36,820 nucleotides of DNA from Bacteroidales bacterium (GTDB lineage Bacteria; Bacteroidota; Bacteroidia; Bacteroidales; UBA1556): contig WGCS01000016.1 in the NCBI GenBank assembly GCA_015493685.1, positions 1 to 36,820 of the forward strand, in the 5' to 3' direction. Made by a program: the position numbers and the translations under genes. The notes below the pieces were generated by a model. It was not told the DNA's origin. It ran no database searches and worked only from the letters and a program-made list of their open reading frames with translations. Below are positions 8,025 to 14,224 of this stretch, in pieces. Positions within the stretch are counted from its first letter, which is position 1. Every line of letters begins with the position of its first letter.

Positions 8025-9413
8025 ATGAGACTAAAATATATATTTCTTAGTGTATTATTAATGTCAGTTTTAGTTATTAAAGCTCAAAAGGACACCATTA
8101 GCCTCACATTTGAGCAAGCTCTCAACCAAATGAATGGTCATAATTTAGCTCTAAAAAGTGTTGAGGCAGAACGAAGAGCAAATGAGTTTATGAGAAAAAC
8201 TACTCGCGGGCTATTTCTTCCCAAAATAACTCTTTCGGCATCATATCTTAAATTCGACCAAGATATTGGAGTTGATATAAGTGGGCTCACTGAAGCTTAC
8301 AGAGGAGCTGCAAATATTCCTGCTACTACAATGTTGCCCAATACTTTGGTGATTCAGAAAGAAGAATTTGCCTCTGCTCGTGTAAATTTACTTTGGCCCA
8401 TATTTACCGGTGGTAAAATTAAAGCTACTAATAACCTAATGGATGCTAATATTGATAAAGCAACATACAAATTAGATCAAACCAGAAATGAGCTAAGCAC
8501 CGAGCTTGTACAACGATACTATGGTTATAGACTGGCATTAAAGGCTGTAGATTTATATTCTGAGGTTTATAAAGCTATGCTATTGCACCAAAATAATGCA
8601 AAAAAACTTGAAGATAATGGTATGATTTCTAAAGCTCAGCGATTATATACCAATATTGCTGTTTCAATGGCGAAAACAGATTTAGAGTCTGCTAAGAATA
8701 AAGCCAATACAGTAAAAGATGCTCTTAAAAATACTCTTGCCGATTCTAGCGAAATAATAGCAATTTCTGAGTTATTCTTAATAAAAAAACTTGAACCTGT
8801 TGAGTATTTTCAAAACTCTGCTATACAAAACAACCCTCAGTTAAAGCAGGTAGTAGCAACAAAATCTATGGCTAAACAAAATTACAATTTTGAGAAAAGC
8901 AATTATCTACCAACCATAGCTATTGTTGGCAGCAAAGAATTAGCAGAATACCAAGTTACTGACGTAGTCCCAAATTGGTTTGTAGGAGTTAACTTCAGCT
9001 GGACAATATTTGATGGAATATCAAGAGCCTACAAAACTCAAGCTGCAAAAGCTACAATGGATAGAGTTGATCTTATTGAAAGCAAAGCTCAGTCTGATAT
9101 TTCAACCTATATAAACAAACTATATAATGAGCTGCAATCATATATCCAGCAATTGGAATCTATGCAAACAACCTATAATTTTGCTAAAGAGTATTTACGA
9201 GTACAAGAAAAAGCATTCTCAGAAGGTTTTGCTACTTCTAAAGACTTGGTAGATGCTCAAACTACCCTTATGAAGGTAAAAACAGCAAGATTAAAAATAA
9301 TGAATGATTACGATTATACTTTAGCTAAGCTGTTAGAGATTTCTGGTAAGTCAGAATTATTTTTAGAATATAGCCGAAGAGAAGATAGAGAGAGGGAGGA
9401 ATTTGAGGATTAA
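8025..9413 (+). CDS. TolC-family outer-membrane efflux protein
   Basis: This 462-residue outer-membrane factor forms the exit duct of tripartite exporters. A signal peptide (about 1-20, ending VIKAQ) precedes two long alpha-helical, coiled-coil-prone halves, each with a strand segment, as expected for the duplicated OEP fold. Typical features are 'LTFEQALNQM' at the start of the mature protein, 'ARVNLLWPIFTGGKIKA' in the first half and 'GVNFSWTIFDGISRAYK' in the second. The C-terminus is charged (SRREDREREEFED) and probably periplasmic. It is upstream of the HlyD-like adaptor and ABC-2 permease genes but separated from them by 285 bp of unusual leader DNA. Confidence 0.92.
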   Translation: MRLKYIFLSVLLMSVLVIKAQKDTISLTFEQALNQMNGHNLALKSVEAERRANEFMRKTTRGLFLPKITLSASYLKFDQDIGVDISGLTEAYRGAANIPATTMLPNTLVIQKEEFASARVNLLWPIFTGGKIKATNNLMDANIDKATYKLDQTRNELSTELVQRYYGYRLALKAVDLYSEVYKAMLLHQNNAKKLEDNGMISKAQRLYTNIAVSMAKTDLESAKNKANTVKDALKNTLADSSEIIAISELFLIKKLEPVEYFQNSAIQNNPQLKQVVATKSMAKQNYNFEKSNYLPTIAIVGSKELAEYQVTDVVPNWFVGVNFSWTIFDGISRAYKTQAAKATMDRVDLIESKAQSDISTYINKLYNELQSYIQQLESMQTTYNFAKEYLRVQEKAFSEGFATSKDLVDAQTTLMKVKTARLKIMNDYDYTLAKLLEISGKSELFLEYSRREDREREEFED

Positions 9414-9549
9414 CGATTTAGGATTTAGGATTGTAGATTAATAAACTTATCAGGCTAAGCAATTTAAAAAGAGTAATAGAATAAATTCAAAGTCTGACAC
9501 AAACATAGAACAAGAAACAAAAAGACAAGAAACAAAAGAGCAATAAACA
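9414..9549. repeat. Short degenerate direct-repeat tracts between tolC-like and hlyD-like genes
   Basis: Just after the TolC stop the sequence iterates GGATTTA-like units (about 9408-9440). At 9510-9537 a 13-bp unit ACAAGAAACAAAA occurs twice with a 2-bp spacer. Such low-complexity 'gatttagg' and 'acaagaaaca' tracts look like non-coding filler rather than a gene. No ORF is seen. Confidence 0.5.
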
Positions 9550-9603
9550 ATGATTATTTTTTGTCATGTGACTCATATGGCAACTAAAAATATAAACATA
9601 TGA
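9550..9603 (+). other. Possible 17-codon upstream ORF in the hlyD-like leader
   Basis: An ATG at 9550 opens 17 codons to a TGA at 9601-9603. That stop overlaps (ATGA) the ATG of a second, 4-codon ORF at 9600-9614 (M-K-H-P-stop). Both lie in a duplicated copy of the hlyD-like start region. They could be leader peptides or simply remnants of the duplication. Nothing in the composition marks either as a real protein. Confidence 0.25.
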
Positions 9604-9670
9604 AACACCCATAATAAAAATAATTATTTAACTCACAAGAAGATGATTATTTTTATTATAAGGTGTTCCA
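9601..9670 (+). other. Long imperfect inverted repeat upstream of hlyD-like gene
   Basis: The left arm 9601-9626 pairs with the right arm 9644-9670 over about 26 bp with two mismatched positions and a small bulge, leaving a 17-nt loop. In the mRNA it would form a stable hairpin ending about 30 nt before the start codon. No U run follows, so it is not a standard terminator. An attenuator, stability element or operator is possible. Confidence 0.55.
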
Positions 9671-9698
9671 TATCACCAAATTAATAAATTTTAAACAT

Positions 9699-10688
9699 AT
9701 GAAATCGAAAAACATAATTTTAGGAGTTTTAGCCATATTAGTACTCACATTGGTAATAGTAGCAGGTTGGATAATGGCAAATCCACCTGATATCATTCTG
9801 CAAGGGCAAGTAGAAGCAAAACATATTAAAGTGGCGTCAAAAATTCCCGGAAGAATAAATGCAGTACTTGTTGAAGTAGGGCAGCATGTAATGAAAGGCG
9901 ATACTTTAATTGAATTAGGCACACCCGAACTTGATGCTAAGAAAGTTCAGGCAGAATCGGCAAGAAATGCTGCTGAGTCGCAAAGTTTGAAAGCCAAACA
10001 TGGAGCTAGAGAAGAGCAAATTCAGGGGGCTTATCGTTTATGGCAAAAATCACTGGCCGGAGTAGAAATATACGAAAAAACTTATAAAAGAGTTAAGAAA
10101 CTCTACGATGAAGGTGTAGTTCCTGCTCAAAAACTTGATGAGGTAACAGCACAATACAAGGCTGCCGTACAAACAGAGAAAGCTGCTAAATCGCAATATA
10201 TTATGGCAAAAAACGGGGCACGCGAAGAGGATAAAATGGGTGCTGCTGCTCTCGTTGACCAAGCCTCTGGGGTTATTCAAGAATTAAATTCATACCTAAG
10301 CGAAGCCAATGTAAAAGCTCCAATTGAAGGTGAAATTGCAAGTATTATTTCACAAGAAGGTGAGATTATTAATTCTGGTTTTCCGGTAATTACAATTGTT
10401 AACCTCAATGATGTATGGTTTACTTTCAATATAAGAGAAGACTATTTGAGCAAGATAAAAATGAATCAGCAGATAGAAGTTTATGTTCCTGCTCTAAATA
10501 ACAAAAAAATAAAAGCTAGAATAACTTTTATTAATCCTTTGGGTGATTTTGCCACTTGGAAAGCCACTAAAACAAGCGGTGAATTTGATATGAAAACATT
10601 TGAAGTTAAAGCAAAACCTATCGATAAAAACATAGAAGGTCTTAGACCCGGTATGACCGCTTTAATAAACTGGAGTGAACAAGAATAA
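9699..10688 (+). CDS. HlyD-family membrane fusion (periplasmic adaptor) protein
   Basis: This 329-residue adaptor would link an inner-membrane transporter to the TolC-like duct. A single N-terminal membrane segment (about 5-25) is followed by the first half of the biotinyl-lipoyl domain (QGQVEAKHIKVASKIPGRI, then VEVGQHVMKGDTLIEL). A long alpha-hairpin has an internally repeated NGAREE/HGAREE segment, the second lipoyl half is 'VKAPIEGEIASIISQEGEII', and a beta-barrel domain follows. This arrangement matches YhiI/EmrA-like adaptors. The ATG at 9699 is chosen over a GTG at 9663 because the membrane anchor then starts at residue 5. The stop is 20 bp before the first permease gene. Confidence 0.92.
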   Translation: MKSKNIILGVLAILVLTLVIVAGWIMANPPDIILQGQVEAKHIKVASKIPGRINAVLVEVGQHVMKGDTLIELGTPELDAKKVQAESARNAAESQSLKAKHGAREEQIQGAYRLWQKSLAGVEIYEKTYKRVKKLYDEGVVPAQKLDEVTAQYKAAVQTEKAAKSQYIMAKNGAREEDKMGAAALVDQASGVIQELNSYLSEANVKAPIEGEIASIISQEGEIINSGFPVITIVNLNDVWFTFNIREDYLSKIKMNQQIEVYVPALNNKKIKARITFINPLGDFATWKATKTSGEFDMKTFEVKAKPIDKNIEGLRPGMTALINWSEQE

Positions 10689-10708
10689 TTTTCACACATT
10701 CTCTTTTA

Positions 10709-11881
10709 ATGGAAACTGGACTTAAAGCAGTAATATCTCGTGAAATAAAGCGAATTAAATCCGACAGCATCTATATATGGCTCTTGGTTATACTTCCTCT
10801 ATTCACCTTTGTGTTATTCACAACTATGTTTAGCAAAGGTAAAGCCGATGATTTTTCTGTTGCTATATTCGATGCCGACAATTCTCAACTCTCTCGCACA
10901 ATAGTTTCGTATATTGAAGCCACACCAGAGGTAGAATTCACCCATAAAGTCAGCTCTTTAGAAGAAGGGAAACATTTAATTGAGAAAGGTGATGTATATG
11001 CTGTGCTTAGTATCCCAAAAGGGCTTGAGAATGGTGTGTACTCGGGCATTACACCTAAAATGGTTTTATTTTATTCCAACAATAACCTTAGTGCAGGTAG
11101 TGGCGTTAGTGTTGCCATTATTAAAACTATTAAAACAATCTCTGCCGGTATTAATTTACAAAAAAGAATGGCTCAGAATAAAGAGATGTACAATCAAGCA
11201 CTAAATAATGTACAACCCATAAGAATAGCAGCCCACGCTTTAAACAATCCATTTATCAACTATTCATATTATCTTGTAACAGGACTTTTACCTGTGATGC
11301 TTCTTATGTTTATTCTTTCTACAACCATATATGTAGTGGGTAGCGAACTAAAATATAGTACTGCCAATAATTGGTATAAAACTGCCGGAGATAGTATTAT
11401 AGTTGCCCTTACAGGTAAATTATTACCCTACTCCATTATTTTTATTATTGAGGCTTTCTTTATGAATATCATACTTTTTAGCATAGTAAAAGCACCACAG
11501 AATGGAAGCCTTTTAGTACTATTTATTGCAACAGTTTTCTTTGTTTATGCCTATATGGCAATGGGAGTTTTCATAATATCTGTTTTGCCAAATATGCGAT
11601 TAGCTCTAAGTCTGGGAGCTGCTTATGCATCATTAGCATTCTCTTTTGCCGGCTTAACTTATCCACTCATAGCCATGTACGATTCTATGAGAGCATTTGC
11701 ACATATATTCCCATTCACATATTATATGCAAATATATATTAACGAAGCTATGCGAGGCTTAAATTTACGGTATTCTCTTATTCCATTTCTAGCTTTAAGC
11801 ATATTTATCTCTCTTCCTTTTTTCTTAATTCCTCGTTTAAGAGCCTTTCTGACAAAAGACAAATATTGGGGTAAAAGCTAA
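10709..11881 (+). CDS. ABC-2 type permease, first copy
   Basis: This 390-residue inner-membrane protein of the ABC-2 (YhhJ/YbhR-like) permease type has a first transmembrane helix at about 21-41. A large extracytoplasmic domain (about 42-180) contains the segment FDADNSQLSR and EATPEVEF. Five further helices lie between about 183 and 375. The second permease gene encodes the same extracytoplasmic motif, so the two are paralogues that probably form a heterodimer. It follows the adaptor gene in the same operon. No nucleotide-binding domain is fused or encoded in this cluster, which is atypical for an ABC exporter. Confidence 0.88.
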   Translation: METGLKAVISREIKRIKSDSIYIWLLVILPLFTFVLFTTMFSKGKADDFSVAIFDADNSQLSRTIVSYIEATPEVEFTHKVSSLEEGKHLIEKGDVYAVLSIPKGLENGVYSGITPKMVLFYSNNNLSAGSGVSVAIIKTIKTISAGINLQKRMAQNKEMYNQALNNVQPIRIAAHALNNPFINYSYYLVTGLLPVMLLMFILSTTIYVVGSELKYSTANNWYKTAGDSIIVALTGKLLPYSIIFIIEAFFMNIILFSIVKAPQNGSLLVLFIATVFFVYAYMAMGVFIISVLPNMRLALSLGAAYASLAFSFAGLTYPLIAMYDSMRAFAHIFPFTYYMQIYINEAMRGLNLRYSLIPFLALSIFISLPFFLIPRLRAFLTKDKYWGKS

Positions 11882-11907
11882 TTATAAAATAATTTTAAAC
11901 TACTACA

Positions 11908-13101
11908 TTGAGTAATAACAAAACATATCATCCTTTTCTTAAAATCGTAGAAATATGGTTAAATGAATATAGAATAATATTTAAAGATGCCGGAGTAATT
12001 ACCCTGTTTTTTATAGCAGTGGCTATATATCCTGTATTGTATTTATTAGCCTATAATAAGGAATTGGCTAAGGAAATTCCCATAGTGGTAGTTGATGAGA
12101 ATAACAGTGAATTGAGCCGTAAACTTATTACAATGCTTGATGCCACTGATGAAGTAAAGGTAATCTCCCAAGAACCTAATTTCGACTACGCTAAAAAACT
12201 TTTCGATGAATCTAAAGTATATGGTGTTGTGGATATCCCTGACGATTTTGATAAAAAAATATATCAGTTTCAAACTGCAACAATAGAAGTATATGCCGAT
12301 GCTTCCTATCTGGTAATTTACAAACAAATAATGACCGCTGCAAATTATAGCATTGGTACTCTAGGGGCAGGAATAGAAATTCAAAGAATGATTTCGAAGA
12401 AGAAACAGTTTGAAAAAGCTTTTGTCGACCGTGATCCTTTACCTCTTGAAACTTACGCTTTATACAATCCCAGAGGCGGATATGCAACCTATGCAATGCC
12501 GGCAGTATTATTATTAATATTACAGCAAACACTATTACTTGGTTTAGGACTATTGGGCGGCACATCTAAAGAAAAAGGGGATAAGCACTTTTTAGCTCCT
12601 TTGGGAGTAAAACCAGGACTTGCCATATCAACAGTAATCGGAAAATCTCTTGCATATTATACATTATATTTTCTAAATGCTTTATATGTATTTGTAATCA
12701 TATTTAGAATATTTAGTCTACCAATGAGGGCAAATTATTTTGATTTATTTGTCTTTCTTACGCCATTTATCTTTGCTGTAATATTTTTTGGAATGTCAAT
12801 AGCATCATTCTTTAAGAAGAGAGAACATGCTCTTATGATACTCCTTTTTACAAGTATCCCTTTTATTTTTCTAAGTGGTTTCTCATGGCCTATAGAAGCA
12901 ATGCCACATTGGCAAGTATATTTATCACAACTAATTCCAAGTACTCCCGCTATTAAAGGTTTTCTTGCCATGAGCCAGAGAGGAGCTCCTTTTAGCGATG
13001 TCTTTGGACATTGGCTACATTTATGGGCATTGTTAATTGTATATTTGGGCACAGCTAGTCTTCTTATGCGGCATATACTTCTCAAACAAAATACTAAATA
13101 G
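11908..13101 (+). CDS. ABC-2 type permease, second copy (TTG start)
   Basis: This 397-residue paralogue of the preceding gene has one N-terminal helix (about 30-50) and a large extracytoplasmic domain with VDENNSELSR and DATDEVKV. Five C-terminal helices follow, including an 'AVLLLILQQTLLLGLGLLGG' region. The start must be TTG at 11908: an in-frame TAA sits at 11896-11898, no ATG lies between, and the next internal Met falls well inside the periplasmic domain. It is 26 bp after the first permease and is the last gene of the export operon. Together with the adaptor and TolC-like protein it completes a trans-envelope pathway for an unknown substrate. Confidence 0.88.
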   Translation: MSNNKTYHPFLKIVEIWLNEYRIIFKDAGVITLFFIAVAIYPVLYLLAYNKELAKEIPIVVVDENNSELSRKLITMLDATDEVKVISQEPNFDYAKKLFDESKVYGVVDIPDDFDKKIYQFQTATIEVYADASYLVIYKQIMTAANYSIGTLGAGIEIQRMISKKKQFEKAFVDRDPLPLETYALYNPRGGYATYAMPAVLLLILQQTLLLGLGLLGGTSKEKGDKHFLAPLGVKPGLAISTVIGKSLAYYTLYFLNALYVFVIIFRIFSLPMRANYFDLFVFLTPFIFAVIFFGMSIASFFKKREHALMILLFTSIPFIFLSGFSWPIEAMPHWQVYLSQLIPSTPAIKGFLAMSQRGAPFSDVFGHWLHLWALLIVYLGTASLLMRHILLKQNTK

Positions 13102-13186
13102 GGAAGGAAGTTAAATCTGAATTCCTTTTAGATTCTTAAAAATACTAAAAAATAAAAATTTATATCATTTGTACCTCAGGCTATAT

Positions 13187-13194
13187 TACTTTTG
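13187..13194 (+). promoter_or_regulatory. -7 element of the VTT-domain gene
   Basis: TACTTTTG matches TAnnTTTG. The predicted start near 13201 leaves only a few nucleotides before the ATG at 13207. The nearest TTG (13169-13171) is 15 bp upstream, shorter than usual. Confidence 0.5.
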
Positions 13195-13206
13195 CACCAG
13201 TAAGTA

Positions 13207-13800
13207 ATGAGAAAACATATACACATATACCATAGGATATTACGACGTAAGGGAATTTATGCTTTAGCGTGGCGCAGCATTCTGCGCTTACTTATTATCT
13301 CGGCCATTGTAACGCTTATCTTCATCCTTATCCAATCGCATATCAACAATCTCAAGGATATCTTAACTACCTTCTTACAGCAATGGAATTCTCTATATGT
13401 ATTAACTTTATTTTTTGTTTCGGAAACTATTTTGGGACTTATCCCTCCCGACTTTTTCATTGTATGGAGCGACACTACCAAACATCCTATCCTTATGCTC
13501 AATGCCTTAGCAATACTATCCTATAGTGGCGGATTACTTGCTTATTATATTGGATATAAAATTGCTGCCTTTCCTAAAATCCATCAATATCTCAAACAAA
13601 AGTTATCCTCACATTTTGCCACTTTACATAAGTATGGCGGTTTTATTATTGTCTTTGCCGCCTTATTACCTCTCCCTTTTTCTACTATAACCATGGCCTC
13701 AGGCATGATTGAATACCCTTTCAAAAAGCTTGCCCTTTTAGGGCTTTTCCGTATTCTTCGATTTTATATCTACGCCACTGTTCTATTCCAATTATTTTAA
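13207..13800 (+). CDS. VTT/DedA-like (SNARE-associated) membrane protein
   Basis: This 197-residue polytopic membrane protein has about five hydrophobic segments, starting at about residues 25-43. Motifs fit the VTT/DedA family: an acidic residue before the re-entrant loop (SETILGLIPPDFF), 'SGGLLAYYIGYKI', and 'FAALLPLPFSTITMASGMIEYP' with the Pro-rich second loop. Bacterial family members are linked to lipid-carrier flipping and membrane homeostasis. The usual arginine (F-x-R-x-x-P) is not seen before LPLP, so it is a divergent member. It stands alone between the export operon and dnaX. Confidence 0.7.
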   Translation: MRKHIHIYHRILRRKGIYALAWRSILRLLIISAIVTLIFILIQSHINNLKDILTTFLQQWNSLYVLTLFFVSETILGLIPPDFFIVWSDTTKHPILMLNALAILSYSGGLLAYYIGYKIAAFPKIHQYLKQKLSSHFATLHKYGGFIIVFAALLPLPFSTITMASGMIEYPFKKLALLGLFRILRFYIYATVLFQLF

Positions 13801-14140
13801 AAAAATATTTATTTTAAGACTAAGTTAAGTGGCTATCCATCCTTTATTATTATTCCGAAAAACGAAACTGAAGTTAGGACAAAACGCATGGAGATAATTC
13901 ACCCTAAGGATGCACAGCTATTCTGCATTATCAAGGTCTGAAAATGGGTTTACATTATAAAATGTAAAAAAGAATAAACTTCATTATAGACAAATTAATA
14001 CGCTCCCATTTCCTCCCATCCTGAAACTTTGTAGATACGTTGGAATACGCTGTATATCGGTCAATGCATAATAAATACAAAGTGAAGAATTTACTCAAAG
14101 AGTGTCATTTTAATACGCTAATACGACAAAAAAATATCTC
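13801..14140. other. Intergenic region upstream of the dnaX promoter
   Basis: No gene is seen. There is an 8-bp perfect inverted repeat with a 4-nt loop at 13949-13968 (TTTACATT...AATGTAAA). The octamer AATACGCT occurs three times (13997-14004, 14044-14051, 14112-14119). Either could be regulatory, but nothing confirms it. Confidence 0.4.
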
Positions 14141-14170
14141 TTGCCATTTAGTACAATTTCATTATCTTTG
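14141..14170 (+). promoter_or_regulatory. Promoter of dnaX
   Basis: TTG at 14141-14143 is followed after 19 bp by TATCTTTG at 14163-14170, a full -33/-7 pair for the Bacteroidota sigma factor. The predicted start near 14177 leaves about 48 nt of leader. It rules out translation starting at the TTG at 14141. Confidence 0.7.
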
Positions 14171-14224
14171 AGGCACTATAAAATAACTACATCTTATAGT
14201 GTAAGTATATACAAATCAGCATAT

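Larger units (their letters stand above)
9550..9704 (+). repeat. Imperfect direct duplication of the hlyD-like translation start region
   Basis: Copy 1 (9550-9605) and copy 2 (9643-9704) both begin with ATGATTATTTTT. They share an internal CATAT and both end with TAAACATATGAAA. In copy 2 the ATG in the terminal ATGAAA is the probable start of the HlyD-like protein (9699). In copy 1 the same ATG opens only a four-codon ORF. Confidence 0.55.

Noticed and set aside
13104-13127. Hairpin after the second permease as an operon terminator
   Set aside because: Only a 6-bp stem with a 12-nt loop and no clear U tail.
13915-13930. 11-base match (AGCTATTCTGC) to 248-258 as a dispersed repeat
   Set aside because: One short match with divergent flanks is expected by chance in an AT-rich 37-kb window.
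14141-14224. DnaX start at TTG 14141
   Set aside because: This TTG fits as the -33 promoter element, and the conserved N-terminus begins at the ATG 14225.
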